64,000 nt of DNA from Streblospio benedicti (GCA_019095985.1 CM032661.1:12016074-12080073); one strand, 5' to 3'; positions 13,111-27,458 are shown, counted from the first letter of the stretch. Program-made: numbers and translations. Notes: generated from the sequence alone by a model not told the origin.

Positions 13111-14309
13111 TATATCTCAAAATCGGTATATTTTGTTTGACAGTAAACTAAGAATAAACTTTGTGTGCCCTCATCACAGATGCACACATTGGTAATTGCC
13201 TCACTACGCCATTGTTAACAACAATATTAATGTACATTTTAAGGAATTTATGACTTTCAAATTCGCCTGTTTATTGGATAACATAATAGCATTTACAAGT
13301 TTTGCTGGGGTTATTGAACAATTTTTATTTTACAGCACTAATATGACTAACAATCCTGGCATTTCAGCATATTCTAGGCCCATTCTATGGAACACAGAGG
13401 CAGGGAAGAACGTTCATAAACAGGCACTGTCAGCTTTAGTGCTTAAGAACACAAGAGCTTTTCAGTCTTAAACATACAATGCTTTATCGATTTTGCAATG
13501 TTTGAATATTTGTTTGATAAAAAGGTACTTTACTTTTCCATTGCGGCTGCCTTTTTGTACAACATTTTACGTTTTCATTACCAAAGTATTCTTTGCATTC
13601 TAATTTCTAACAATGGAAAAACGGAAGATGGCTTATCCATTGGTTCACTACTTACATATATAATTGAGCCAACTTTGACATTATGACACAAACTCCAAGG
13701 CAAAATAACAACTGGTTGTCACTGAAATCAAGGTTGCTCATCATGAGTCAGAAGCTTTAATATTGTGAAAGGGACACAAGTTGTTTTACAGTGTGACCCG
13801 TTAATCTCAAACTCTGATTAGCAGAATTTAGGGATAACATTCATAAATAACCCTTTCACTTCAAGACATTTATATAATAAATGCTTGTTAAACAGGTCCA
13901 ACCTAATAAAAAGCCATCAAAGGGGGTTGTATGATTTATTTCTTTTAACTGGAGGGAATCTGAGAATCAATACTACTGAGGTTTCCTTGTAGATTGACAG
14001 AGCAAGTTTTCGTTATTCTACTATTTCCTTATATACATATAGTAGAGATATGGTATAACAAGATATTACAATTAAAACATACCTTGATAATGATCATAAT
14101 TCATAAACGAACATTGACATTTTTTCATTGTTTTATAAGCTCCCTAAGTTCTATTTTTCATGTTACAGTAACACCATAGTCACACGCATGTGCACGACTT
14201 ACAGCTTTTACAATTAGCTGTTTAACATTCTAGGTTTACAATTAATGCTATATTTCTTTTACACCTACATAAATTTCAAAATGTCACCATAAAACCACCA
14301 CAGAGACAA

Positions 14310-14480
14310 CAGCAGCTGAAGCGAAAGCCTTGTGTTTCGTTCGTTTGTAACTATGTATGTATGTATGTATCTATGTATGTTTGTCTCCGGACAAGCTAGA
14401 GCTTTTCCGCTTTGCCCTATTTCATTCAAACTTTACACAAATATTTGGTATGACGCGACACTGAAGTGATTCGATTTTGG
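14310..14480. repeat. Dispersed repeat with GTAT microsatellite core
   Basis: Shares the phrases AAGCCTTGTGTT, GGACAAGCTA and ATTTCATTCAAA with 37305-37415 in the same order. A short (GTAT)n run lies between them. The family is unknown and there is no coding capacity. Confidence 0.45.
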
Positions 14481-17305
14481 CCGCTTTGCCAATTTAAGTG
14501 TGCTTTCCATAGTGCCATTTTAGGTCTATTTTCAACATTTTCTGCAATAGTTTTGTTGATGCTTGTGAGAAAGCATTCAAACTTTTTACAATGCTTACAT
14601 GCCTACTGAACATTAACTGTATTCAATTTTGGCACTTTGCCAATTAGAGTTTACCTTTCAGAGGGCTATTTTAATTATTTTCTTTCTATTTTTCCACTGT
14701 AGTTTCAATACTGTTTGAAACATGACCATCGAATTGGCATAGTGGTTATATTGGAATAAAAGTGCTCAGAGAGCACATCATTATCATATTAATGTCGACT
14801 CATGAGCAAGAGATATTTACTTTAGCCATGTTTTGAAAGCACCTGCAATCCAATGCCAATAACATAGATGTAGGATGAGGCAAGCATTAAGTAACACTTT
14901 TTTTCTGCTTTGATTGCAAAGCAAACATCTTTATTGCCCATCGGTCAATGTTGCTCTAGCGACGCTGTGCTCTCTAAGCACTTTTGGTCTAGTTCAAATA
15001 GCATATATTTGCTATTTAAAATCTGGTAGTGGGTGTGTACACAACTTAAGTATTCACATCATTGGACATTTTTATACTTTCGTTCAAGTTAGACATTTTA
15101 CACAATTTAAATGAGATGTACCTCTATTGAATAACTAAAACTTCGACCTTGAAGTTTTTCATACTTGTTTGGAAGTTTTTACATATTAATGAAACTGCAA
15201 AGCAATAATGGAGACACATCAACACTTTGACCCTTCCCTTCATTTTGCATAAAGCCGTGGCACCAGGTTCAATTTTGGTATATGCAATACTGTACAGTGT
15301 ATTTCTAAATTCTAAACCACTGATTGTCTTCTTTGAAATAATCTTTCTTAGCTGAACACCTGTGTTTGATTGGTATACAAATAATATATTCTGTACAAGC
15401 CTCTAAATGGGATTCGAAAATAAATACTGTGTTCTTATAAGCATTTAGAAAGATTTTAAATAGTTAAAAGCATGTTTATTTTGTATTTCTACCTGCAAGG
15501 CTGCAAAGAGGAATCTTATGTCAAATCATGGTCATTATGATTGTGTAGAAAAATAGTTTCATCTCAGCTCTGCTTCATACAGATATCAAACCTGAACAAA
15601 TGACACCTTGGCAGGGCATAGTATAGATCAGAATAAAAAAAGGTAGAACAACAGCTCTCCAAAATGGCTGCACTTAGTAAAAAGAGTGGTCAATATCACA
15701 TCACCAACAAAGTTAAGGCTGTGGCAACCCTATTGCTTCTGCCACAATATACAAGAATGTTTCAAGTGTCTTATGTAGTTTCAAATGTGTCCCAATAAAA
15801 GTCTCATTTATCCGTGTTTCTTTTATCTCACGTAGGGGCCTCTGTAATATCTTGCCGCAAAACACGTGATGTTTCACACACTAAATATACTGTGAAATTT
15901 GAATACAGCTAAACACAATGCTATGTCCTCTATCTTTATACATATTTTATGTCCCTTTGTACATATTTTATGTCCATGACCTGTTACTGTTAGCTGACTA
16001 TGTTATCTCTATTCAAAATACTAAACCGATTCAGAATTTTCATATCGCCAAATGAAATTGCAAAAAACCCCATCTTTTTGGGCCATATATTAGTCATGTA
16101 GATAACAGTGAGTAAAAAGAGAAAAGGGCTAAAAGACAACACATGTAGGTCTTAAGACAACACATATAGGTCTTTAGAATCGATAGAACTTAGAACTATT
16201 TTTCTAAGCTTAGAAGGAACTTAAAGATTAAAATCACAATAGATAGCTAAAAATGTCGATAAACGGATGCAACGCCCATAAAAAGACAAAATTATTAACT
16301 AGCCACTCATTACCAATCTATTAACGTGAAGATTCCATTATCTTAAGAGGGCAACACGGCTCGATTAGTACATAAAAGCATCTGACCTGAGAACTATTCT
16401 CTGCCAAAAACCAAGGGCATGGATTTAAAAAACATGTTATTTATGAATCCAGGGTTTTCCATCTGCGGGTCCAGCTGTTGTACTGAGCTGTAGGTATGAC
16501 TCAAAGGATGAGATTTATGCATCGTTATTTCATACATTTTCTAAACTATTTACAATAGCATTGAGGAATGGACAAATGTAGCTCCCTACAATGAAGGACT
16601 TACTATGCATGAGATATCCTATATTTGAAAAACAAAAACAAATATCCTTGCAGCTGTCCCACTACTTGACCCAATTCTAAAGAGCAATAACTTTTTGTAC
16701 TGAGGAAAGAAAGCTATAATAATAATTTTAATGGAGTAATCCTAAATGTTACTTGGTATAATTCACAGTCAGTTAACTATCTTTCATTGTTAATTTTCAA
16801 ATGTCATTTCTAAAAATGTTTTTGCCACCTAATATCTGTGTAAGTGAAAACCGGCTACCAATCAAGAGTCAACACAGTGCCCTTGCTCACTCTGGGTCGC
16901 ATGTGTTTTATATGTTTACAAATGCGAACACTCGGTACATGTGTCCTTCTTGACCTCAAAATAGAAAACGACTTAATCTAGGACCCTGAAAAGGTATATT
17001 TATATAAGTATCACTTGAACTTTGCTCCTCCAGTTACAGTTTTTTCTTTTGAAGTTTATATTCGTCCTTCTTGATTAATTATATTAGCAGCATTGAAAAC
17101 CTTTAAGCATCATTTACTTGGTAAACTTTCCACCAACACATTCTGATGTAGAGGCACAGCTTTTAGGTCAGTGGGTCGATGGTTACATTTGCCAGATAAT
17201 AGTTCAGCAGAAAAAGAAAAACCTTCGTACACATTTTTACGTGGACAACTACGCATACTAAATACTGATTTATGTTCTTTTTTTAATCGAAGGAATAACA
17301 TTTTA

Positions 17306-17380
17306 CGGTAGAACCTCCAATTAAGACCATTCTCTATTGAACTATCTCTACTATAAGAAACTTTTTCAGAGGTTCTAGTT
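17306..17380. repeat. Internally deleted copy, GTAGAACCTC family
   Basis: Both termini are present (GGTAGAACCTCC and AGAGGTTCTAG) but only about 75 bp apart, against about 175 bp in full copies, so this is an internally deleted inverted-repeat element. Confidence 0.5.
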
Positions 17381-17779
17381 TAGCTGCAAAATATGTTGTA
17401 AGAAAAATACAAAGAGCAATATAACCAACATAAAGGAACACACTAAGTGTATCAGATGACTAGATATAATATCTTAAGTGCGCAACACAACAGCTTCCTG
17501 GTATATTTAATTAGAAAGAATATTAATTGTATATCTTCAGCCTGGCATTTGGTCTAATTTGACATGACCTGTAATGTGATCATCACTACACAAATTTCCC
17601 GATCATACCACATCAGGTAGGTTTCATTTTTAGAATAGAGCCCAAGTCTCAGAGTCATGAATATATATCGTAAATGTCCTCAAGAATAGAAATCAATTTG
17701 CAATCATAATATCTTCCATTGTGGATGGTTTCTGCTAATTTAATAGTGAGAAGAAAAGATTTCACACGACATTGCATAG

Positions 17780-17949
17780 GCAGATCCAGAGGGGCGCAGG
17801 GGGTGCGCCCACCCACCCCCCTTTTCCCACCAAAATACTTCATTTTCATAGTTTTTTTTACACAGCCGCCATCGATCGCATGTACGAAACTCATGAAATC
17901 CCTGAAGTGCATCCCCCCCCCCTTTTCTAAAAACCTGGATCTGCCATTG
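17780..17949. repeat. TIR element, GGCAGATCCAG family (well preserved)
   Basis: The ends are inverted (AGGCAGATCCAG and CTGGATCTGCC) and are flanked on both sides by ATTGCAT, consistent with a target-site duplication. The interior has C/G-rich patches near each end and an AT-rich middle. The copy at 22295 is the same element in the opposite orientation. Confidence 0.65.
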
Positions 17950-20033
17950 CATTGTGACATCAGCATCCATTATATTTTATATTCTGCTTATTCTGTATGT
18001 CAAAAGTAGTTCTCTGATACACAAACAGCTTTTCGGTTAGCATTTATTTACAAAGATATTCACTAAAATATTGTCGATAAACTAAAAATTACTATCTAAT
18101 TTTGCCGTTGTTGATTTTCCAATATGACATTTTCATTACAAAGTACTTCTGCAAAAATCTAGACATCATCTAAAATAAAATGGACACATGCTACAATCAA
18201 TGAAATAAGATAGAGTACGAGTTCTAACGCTCTGTGATCGGCCAGTAGAACCTGGTTAGCTTATATATACATAATACACTAACCCTGATTAGCTTGTAGA
18301 AACATCTAATAAGACGAAACTAATTTACAAAATCAAAGTACTGAACGTACTGAGAAAGCCGGCAAATGTCACAGTGATGTTCATAACGCAGCATATAGTC
18401 AGCTCTAACTTTGACCCCACAGAACAGGTTACAGCAGTGAGATTTCTAAATATGGCAGCGCCCAGGGACATTTATAACGCAAACGCAACGCAATTCATAA
18501 TGCAATATTGGTATGTTGCCAGCTTAATATTAATTTGGGACTATTTACAAGGCGGAGGGAGGCGGTGGCAGTCTGGAAGGCAGTGGAGCAGTCAACTGGG
18601 GAGCGTGACAATAAGTCTTGCAAAGTCTCTGATGAGTTGCGGGCTTAATAATGAAAGCACAAATACAAAGAGTTATTGGTCCTGCTGTACCATAATATGG
18701 TATGTGATGACAAACGTTCTAGCCAGTACATGTATATCACTCCACTTGTTTATATTCATATATTACTTGAGAAAGCTTCGATGATGTGAAAATTCTAGTT
18801 AAAAATCTTTTTCGTACTTTTTCAACTTCATTCAGTCTTATGCTTATAACAAAGCAAGAAGACTATGATAATACCTTATAAAATAGGTTAATTCTGTTGC
18901 TTTCCACCCAAAATGCATTCTGTTCTCATGCAGTTGCCAAGAACATTCCGTTGATTACTCCAAGTTTTACTTATCTATAATGGGGAAAATGTTAATGTAC
19001 AGCAATGTTTTCCATTATTGTTTTTTTCCACTCGACACTGCTCTGTTCTTAAGAAAAATTACCATATCTGTGAAATACTCTGGCTGATTTGGCTACAAAT
19101 ATCTTCAATGACTGACACTAGCAAGAAGGATGAATTCTCTTAGAGAGCCTTTACTGCATATATGAAATAGCATCAGAGTGTCATTTATACATGTAATAAT
19201 TTACATGTAAGGAAATATAGAATTCTTTGCATCGTTTGTTGTAAATATTGAACTGTTATTAGACTACAGTAATCTATCAACACCATGCATATAATTTGCA
19301 TTTTGGTCAAATATATCCGTCAAAATAATGCTTTTTACATATTCATAGACATTATAGGAAAGAGCATGCTTATATCATCCAAATAGTGCATGATAGCAGC
19401 CAACAAGGCATAAAACTAGTGCTCCCTCAAAGAAATCAATGCTTAGAGTACATCAGACAAAAACATTTAAAAATGTCCAAGTTACATAATAAAGTGCCTT
19501 TGTAAGTCAAATGAATGATAACATGATTACAATCGTCTGTATTTGCAAACAAAAGAATGCTACATGTCAATTTTTTTCTTTTTCAATCCATGCTATTTTT
19601 ATCCATTTAAAAAATCAAGTCACCATACAGACTCTTGCATTTTTAACACGCGCTAGATTCATGTAGTAAACTTTAAATGTACAGCTCTATAAATAATGTA
19701 TGCTGCAATCAAGGCATATACACAAACATTTTCCCCTATTGAGTCTCGACTAGATTAAGCTGGTTACACTCAATGCAATAATTATGATTTCGGCATCATT
19801 ATTCATCATGTTTAAAATAATTGAGCGAGTTAACTCATGTCATGATACAAAAATCATTATTTCTATCATTTTGTCATGTTGATAAAATATGATCACATTA
19901 ATATTAAGAAATTATTATCACATGTGAATACATCAGTCTAATTACCTGTACCCTGTTAAATTATATTGTTTAATATGAAATTCTGGGGTCATGTTACAAA
20001 ATGTAGAAGTCTGATATTTGCTGTGTGCATAGA

Positions 20034-20208
20034 CATTAGAACCTCTAATAAAGACCACCTGTCAATTAAGACCACCTCTATAATAAAGCAATTTCTCACA
20101 GTTCTGAGGCTTCATTAAGAGACCATGCTAATCCTCCATAAGATGACTACCTCTTCATTGAGAACACTTGAAGGCAGCAATGTCTTAATATAGAGGTGCT
20201 ACTGTACA
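20034..20208. repeat. Full-length MITE-like element, GTAGAACCTC family
   Basis: About 175 bp starting TAGAACCTCTAATAAAGACC and ending GAGGTGCTACTGTA. The interior carries repeated AGACCACCT phrases. No coding capacity. Confidence 0.65.
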
Positions 20209-22294
20209 TCAATCAATGGCCATTTACGGTAAATGGAATGTTTTGGTTTTCATTGGACAACCTTGACTATATCACCACTGGCCTTACACATATGTCAAAT
20301 TTGTAGTGCATCATGGCCTATTAAATTGCTAGGTGATTTTCTTATCAGCATATGAGTTGAAAACATAAATAGAGCTTTTTATGGTGTTTTAGATATCACT
20401 GGTGAATCAAATTTTTCAGAGAACGTTAAAGGGGTGCAGGAGGGGAGTGCAACTGATCTGTATGCACAAAGGTTCGTGGTGATGCAGAAAATCAATCTGT
20501 TTAGGGTGTCATTTACTGGGGGGAAAGGGGGAAAGTGACTCCACCCTGGATAGGCTGGTAGGCTACATATTGTGGGGTCCCTTCTAGAAAAAGTGAGCTC
20601 CAAATGAATAACAGTCGTCTATATTATATGTGAAGATTTCTAGTAGACGATAGAGCATCTTCCTTGCATAAACTAAAAGCTTTAAAATGAATTGAACTTT
20701 TGAAGCAACCAAATAGATAAACCTAACTCATCACTGTCATATGACAGGATTTCAATTTGTAAACAACTGTTTCTTTCTGTCTATCCCAACGCCGGCTGCA
20801 ACTACGTCATAGGTTTATTCACCGGTTGCTTTCAAATGAGCCACAAAACAATAATATGCGTTTTCTTCTCCAGCGAGCAATTAAATACATTATATTATCA
20901 GATTCGGTACTTACAAAATTCTAGATTTAGATAAATCCGGTAAAATATAATACTTTCTCCACACAAAGACTGCTGCATTCAAGTGAGTACCATTATGCTA
21001 ATAAGCAGTGTCAGTTGAGGTAAAACCGAGTGAGCACTCACCTTATTACCAGTTGTACTCCTCTTATAAACAGCATAAATTTACTTAAAATTTATAAAAT
21101 CACTGCTCATACAACATTTAAATAATGCCATGTATATCCATCAAATGACATTTCTGATAAACAGCTGTAAATCGAATTTATTCTCCACACAGTGTCATGT
21201 AACTTTGCGTTTTACCAACAAAGCCTTCCTGGAGCAATTTAAGAAGAGGAGGCTCGTCGGATAAAGTCGGAATCGAGACTGGGCGGAGTCCGCATAAATT
21301 TTCATGTTAATGACACCGAGAAAAGGTTGGACAATTTAGGTTTCAGTCATTAAAAACGATTTGTAGTCGCTACGACAGGTGTGTGACATAAAGTAATGTC
21401 ATTACAAATTGCAAACGTGTCTATTATTTCCATTGATATAGTTGTTAGTGTTTAACTGTGTTTTGCTGTGAGGCCTATTTAGAGTGGAGCAGACGTGTTT
21501 TGATGCGCCAAACCAGTATGAGCTGGTTGGCTGAAGGTGAAACCGCAAGATCCCGCAAAAGAGAAAAACACATACATGTATATGTTGTAATGCTGTTGTA
21601 TTACTCACCATAAAAAGTAGAATCGTTTCCAACTACGAAACAATATTCTGGATCACGGTGTATGTAGGCTTATAGTCTATGTATGGATCTTTATAATTGC
21701 TTACCAATATGTAAAATGCCGCAAAGAACAATGAAATACACTTAATATTTATGCATTTCATGTTGTTAAAAATCAAAACAAAATAGAGGGGGGTCAAAAG
21801 AGTTTATTTGAGAGCGCACACACACGCACATGAAAGAAGAAAAGAAAAATTAATCTACCAAGTAACGCCCACCCCACCGCAATATCAAAAGATTTTGCAA
21901 AACAAAACGGTGTATGTATTTTTTTTATTCGGTGCACCGAGCATATTCAAAGCCCAAACGACAAAAGCATAAATCACAATAAAACAAGAAATTCTTGGTA
22001 AACAATAAATCAATCTTCCACTGTAAATGAATATTGTTATGTATTATTTACGGACTCATTAACTCTCCAATACAACAAAGGAAATGGTGAACTAAATTCC
22101 AACTACTTACTTACTAGTGTAGCTATAAACGGCAACATAGAATAGATGATTTTATTACCCCACCAAAATATAAACAAAGACCTTTGTATGATTGAAAACA
22201 ATATCAGTAGAGCTTCAGTACAGTGTGCAGGTACACCCACACAGGGCTGTGACAACCACGTCAGTGCTCTATGCAGGCACCATTTAGTGCATAC

Positions 22295-22440
22295 TAGCAG
22301 AACCAGGTTTTTGGAAAGGTCGGGTGGGGGAGGGGGCGGCGCAGCCAAGGGATTTCACGGATTTTGTACGCACGATCGATGGCAGACATGCCAAAAACCC
22401 TTTGAAAATGAAGTACTTTGGTGGGGAAAGGGGCGTGCAC
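22295..22440. repeat. TIR element, GGCAGATCCAG family (5' part)
   Basis: Starts GCAGAACCAGGTTTTTGGAA and shares a G-rich block, CGATCGATGGC and AATGAAGTACTTTGGTGGG with the reverse strand of 17780-17949. The far terminus is degraded. Confidence 0.55.
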
Positions 22441-25400
22441 CCTTCCTCTGTGTAAAATCAAATATCACTCGGGAGATGTTTCAATTTTTCTCAATCTATT
22501 ACTTATTTTATAGGGGGTTACTTGTTTTCTTACCTATCAGTTGTGGGGTCACTAAATTTACAGCCACACTGGTGGCACGGGGTTGGGGTCAGGCGGGTGT
22601 TGGTTGGGTAGGGGGCGGTGGGTCATTGAATTGTTACTCAACATGATTTAAATCTCACGGACTCTCTCTCCTCGTTAATATTTTGAGCTTCCCACAAAAA
22701 CGCATTAAAATGCCACACGAATAAACTTTGAGGCTAATGTGTAGGTGCAATGTGCAACGCCAATCAACGTCTGTGCATCTGCATGCGTGTGTGCGTGCGT
22801 GTGTGAAATCGTGCATGTCTTGAGCAGGTCCGTAGGAAGCAAAATGAGATTGTTAAGGCCATTTAAAAGTTGTCGTCTATAACCATGGATTTTTATTTTT
22901 TCACAAATGATTGGTCCGGCCATAATTGAACAATTGCATTATTTTTCTTCCCACACAAATTATTGGTCAGGCAACTGCCTCACTGCCTTAGCCCTTCCTA
23001 CAGGCCTGTTGAGTGAGGGTGGGGATGGGAGTGGTTGGTCTATGAAAGTAAGATGTGCGACCATGGACTGGCCGATCCATTTCTTCTCAAAATGGTGGGG
23101 ACGGGGTGGGGTGGGGGGTGCATCAAGTAGATTTTATTGGTATTGGACATATGAAAGTTCCATATGTATATATAGAAACTATGTATATGGGTAATGTCGG
23201 ACATGCATGAAAGAAATTCCTGTAATGTACCATGGAAAAAAGTTCTCTTGGTAGCAGAAAAAAGAAATAGAATTAAAATGGATTGATTCTAACTTAATGT
23301 TCTCCATTTGTTATCACTCCGTTAGATGACCAGAAAGGTTTATACTTTTTACGTCCTCTTTTCTCTGCTAATGCTGTGGTTAGAAAATAAATACAGTTAA
23401 AAAGAAAAGAGAAAAAAACAGCTACTAAAACAAACGGGTGCATAATTCGTATTTATACATAAGATGCTTATACACAAACATGCAGAAAAATAACGAACTA
23501 AAAATGTATCTATATCAAGCAGCTCAAGATGACACTTTTTTCAGAAAAAAAAATGGAAATAGACCTTTTGTTTTTTAGTCATCCATCAATTGCTGACGAT
23601 ATTGCTCTAGCTCATTGCAAGTGTTGTACAAGTTATGGTACCGTTATTAACGTATAAACACCACCTATTAATGTTGATATGCAATTTATCTATTTATCTG
23701 TTGGCTACATCTTTAATTGGAATAATAAGGACGCTTTAACATTAAGCATGGCCTAGATATTTGCATATGAAACGCATGGATCGGATCCAAGTCTACCCTT
23801 AGAGCGCACGTAAACATATACAGCCTTCATCGATAGCATTTCGTTTCGTAGCACTGTGTGCAACCAATCAAATAGAACATGAAAGCTCAAGGCATCCAGA
23901 TTGACTGTACAACCACGTGGTTAAGCTGAGCTCATCATATTAATTAGCATATTACATTTGCATACAACAGAATTTTCCAGGAACATGGAGCACGTTTTTT
24001 TCTTCTCATTCATTATCTTTTATAGCGCTTAATCATTGCATAGCAAGGATTCATCTGTTAGCAGAAAACACATTAAAAGCCGGTGAACGGATATTGAGAG
24101 CAGAAGAAAGAATATGATGGATGTGTTCCATAAGGCAATGGACTCAAATGGGTTGCATATTCTCAGTTTCTGAATATGAGTTCGGCCTATTGACCTAGAT
24201 GCAGCTACAGGTCACCTCAGGGTAATCTACGAGCGGTCATTTATGTTTATTTATCTTTATTGTATCGAAACGACGCTGGACATTGCTCCTGAGTTTAATA
24301 TGGCTAAGTTAACGATTATAAAATCAGCAGCGATATATGTGTCAAGTTCAATTCTGATTAAAAAAACAAACAAAACTAAACAAAAAAAAACAGATAAACA
24401 AACAAACAAAACACGTCAAAGACTAGTGTTTACTTGTTTAGACTTCATCGCCACCACAGCATTAGATATGAAGCGACAACTATGAATGTCTGAGGACACC
24501 GCGTATGAGAGGTTGGTTGTGGGCAGTTAGTACAGGGTCGACAAAATACACCGGGGAAGGGGGATCTGCCTATGACAACACCGTTCAACTATTGTTTGGT
24601 CCTCATATATAGCCTACAAGCCTACAATAATTGCCTTGCAACCCCCATATCCATACGTCTAAACACACCCATGCGGGAATCGCTACAAAACACTCATAAA
24701 GCACGATGGCACATCCCTGAGAATCGTTTCTTAATACGTATCAACCCCCAGTATTGCAGATATGTACATGTAGTGTCAGCTGTGTAGTGTGAATGGCCTC
24801 TCTCGTTTATTGCTCGCTGAAGTGCGCGTAATAGAATAATAATGTGACTGAATGGACCCAAAAATGCCAAGATACAAAACAGTGTGCGCTAATCACAACG
24901 CAAACGAAGCGGACATTCCTCCACCCGTCACACGTGTGAAAGAATTAGATTCTGAGCGATCCTACAAGTAGAATTACGGTATTGCTGGTATTATGTAGGA
25001 CAACATTAAAAAAAAAAGAAAAAAAAGCAGCAGCTACATATAGCTGAGGGACCGTTCTAGAATCAACTGAAGTGACAGTTGGGACACAACTCCACTTCCC
25101 CCAAAATCTGAGACAACTTATTCAAGGTTCACACGAACAAAATAAAGTGAACGCACATCATTTGATACATGCCTCTTTCCTTAAACTAAGTGCACAATAC
25201 AAAATATTGCAAATATGTGTCATACTTCTTGAATATTATTAAATATACCATATAGTTTACAATTATTACATGAAAACGAACTCTTACATCCATATTATTT
25301 CTGGTACTTTTGGGAACCCTATACACTGTTATCAGTTTGTAACATGAACAAAACTTTCAAATTGAAAGTCAGCATCACATGCATATGTTTGAAAGTAAAC

Positions 25401-25793
25401 AAAAGAACACTGTTATCTTTGTTTTAACGAAAATAATATCAGGCAACCACTGATGAAACATGACTAACACCAGGATGTTCAATTGTTAAATACATACAAG
25501 GAACATGTCTGATGTCTGATAAAAAATGTTTTTCACAATTTCAGTAATCTGGATATCACAAAAGATGAAGGGTTTTGAAAGTACAAAATGCTTATCAAAG
25601 AAGAACATTTAAAAAAAATATTAAAAAGCACGTCAACAAAATAAATCAAATAAAGCTTAAAATGATATTAACTTAGTGACTTTACATTTGAACTATAATC
25701 TTAGCACCTGTATGTGAGGTTACAAAAGACATCAAGCCAAACCAATGTGTTACAAGCATATTTCATCATTAGTTTCGTCTCTCATGTAACCAC

Positions 25794-27458
25794 TCATTGT
25801 GCTTTCTGATGCTTTAACTCATGCTGCAGCTTTCGTTTAATATGCAACAGTTCGAAAAAAGAAAAGTACCTGTAATAGATACCAACAGGCATAAACAGGT
25901 AGATGAAGTGCTTGAACCACAAGTGCAAGTTGTTATAGTCAGCATTGAAATGACGATGCAATTTAAAATCGACTTCTAACCCAGATACCAGAATCCACCT
26001 GCAAAAATTATAAGCAGCTAGGAATTCTAACGGGCGTAGCACCTTTTCATCAATCTTACCAAACTCTGCCTGTCCATAGTGTATGACAAACGCTTGCGCT
26101 CCATAATGAAGTACTATGAGAATATTTTCTATTAAGATTGGGATATTGAGCATTAAAGTGGGGACCCCCTCTGCCATATGTGCTACATCAATGAGGACTT
26201 CGATGCCGTTCATCAAAATCATACTGAAAACAGCAGCTATCAATATCACATCAACTGCAGTGAAACCAATAGATGAGATCCGTACAGCAGTTTTTTTGAT
26301 AAAGGACAAGCACATGAAGGAGCAAACCGTTGATGGAATGCGGCTGAACAGTATCCTGCTCCACAGTATTGTAACAGTAATCACAAGATTGAATATGTCA
26401 CTTGTGTAACTACTTTTGTGGCTTTCATAAAACAATATGTACCACTTAACATAGACAAATTCTACAACCATTATCATAATTACACACTGCCATGGTTCTA
26501 TGTAGGTAAAAATCTTGTTTACAAAGTCGAAGATTGGTTCTTGTTGTTGATCCTCTTCAGTATCTGGTTTATGTTGCTGATCCTCTTTGGTGTCTGGTTC
26601 TTCATCCGGTACATGAGCAACTGCCAGTCTCCTAGAGTTATGCTTATCTCTTCTAATGTCTATGGGTGGTAAATTTGTCCGTTCCATGAACCAGATCTTG
26701 GACAGAATTTCCACAGCCACTAAAGCAAACTCCATGCTCATGGGATAGTAAATACTGATGAGAGAGCTGCTAATGTACAAATCTACTACAGTTGAATGAT
26801 TTTCACACGCACTTTTAATGTTCCTGAACTCACCAAGAGGTTTATAGAACTGCACGATTCCAGTTTCCTGGCCATATGTGTAGAGACCATGTCCTATATT
26901 GGCAAAAATTACTGCAAGAAACCACCAAGATGTGCTTTTATCGGATAGAGTCACACTAGAACTATCCAATTTCACTAGTTTGCAAACAGAGAGTATAATA
27001 AACCAACTCTCCAGGGTGATCTCAAACATCGACAACATCTCATATCCAAAATTGTAGTTAGATGTTTCCCTGCAAGTGGGTTCTGTATACATTTTATGTT
27101 CACCAAATAAAGCATCAAACAGAATGATGACTACACACTGCAGTATGTTGAGAAACCTCAGTAAATTAGTACTTATAATGAACACACTAAAAATTACAAG
27201 GGCAGCCGACTTGGAAGAATGCACCAAGAAGTCTTCGATGCTGGTTGAAGGCATCTGTCTGTTTTTCCTGACATATGTGAGATGCTTGTCTAAATTTAGC
27301 AGTCCATATATGCCCAGCAGTAGCAGCAAAGATGAGATGCATTTTGCCATGAAAGAGCCCACTGAGGTGGGTGAGAGAGCCGGAGTGATCATCACTATGA
27401 AGGCGACTGGGAAGAGGCAGACGAATGCAGCCACTTTTTCAAATCGTATGCAGCCCAT
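25794..27458 (-). CDS. Otopetrin-like membrane protein, copy A (554 aa)
   Basis: Multi-pass membrane protein resembling otopetrins, which form proton-selective channels in animals. The coding region is one uninterrupted frame. I place the start at the ATG at 27458 (protein begins MGCIRFEKV); the frame stays open a few codons upstream but has no ATG there. About ten to twelve hydrophobic stretches are visible. Family-like features are IYYPMSMEFALVAVEIL (about 236-252), matching the conserved segment with its Glu, and the C-terminal block AAYNFCRWILVSGLEVDF, followed by MPVGIYYRYFSFFELLHI just before the end; otopetrins end in a similar W...P..fyR..s pattern. A hydrophilic loop (about 277-305) holds a tandem acidic repeat (PDTKEDQQHK then PDTEEDQQQE) that copy B lacks. 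Just upstream of the ATG, a TTTTTTCAG|CTAT acceptor is conserved in copy B, suggesting a 5' UTR intron in both. Length fits the family. Assignment rests on motif resemblance only. Confidence 0.75.
   Translation of the reverse strand: MGCIRFEKVAAFVCLFPVAFIVMITPALSPTSVGSFMAKCISSLLLLLGIYGLLNLDKHLTYVRKNRQMPSTSIEDFLVHSSKSAALVIFSVFIISTNLLRFLNILQCVVIILFDALFGEHKMYTEPTCRETSNYNFGYEMLSMFEITLESWFIILSVCKLVKLDSSSVTLSDKSTSWWFLAVIFANIGHGLYTYGQETGIVQFYKPLGEFRNIKSACENHSTVVDLYISSSLISIYYPMSMEFALVAVEILSKIWFMERTNLPPIDIRRDKHNSRRLAVAHVPDEEPDTKEDQQHKPDTEEDQQQEPIFDFVNKIFTYIEPWQCVIMIMVVEFVYVKWYILFYESHKSSYTSDIFNLVITVTILWSRILFSRIPSTVCSFMCLSFIKKTAVRISSIGFTAVDVILIAAVFSMILMNGIEVLIDVAHMAEGVPTLMLNIPILIENILIVLHYGAQAFVIHYGQAEFGKIDEKVLRPLEFLAAYNFCRWILVSGLEVDFKLHRHFNADYNNLHLWFKHFIYLFMPVGIYYRYFSFFELLHIKRKLQHELKHQKAQ

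Larger units (their letters stand above)
12110..24949. other. Long intergenic / possible 5' noncoding region without a convincing gene
   Basis: About 12.8 kb of AT-rich sequence. I find no chain of splice-compatible exons and no recognisable protein motif. The longest open frame (18374-18784, 136 codons) has no family signature and a composition like its surroundings. The stretch holds several degraded copies of the short TIR families listed separately. 5' UTR exons of the transporter gene could lie here: 12110-12340 and the more GC-rich patch at 21230-21310 (with a GGGCGGAG box) are candidates, but nothing in the sequence proves it. Confidence 0.5.

Noticed and set aside
18374-18784. Open frame of 136 codons in the gene-poor region
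   Set aside because: No homology-like motif, no splice partners, composition as in the surrounding noncoding DNA.
22146-22646. Open frame of 166 codons
   Set aside because: It covers a GGCAGATCCAG-family repeat and G-rich low-complexity sequence; no protein signature.
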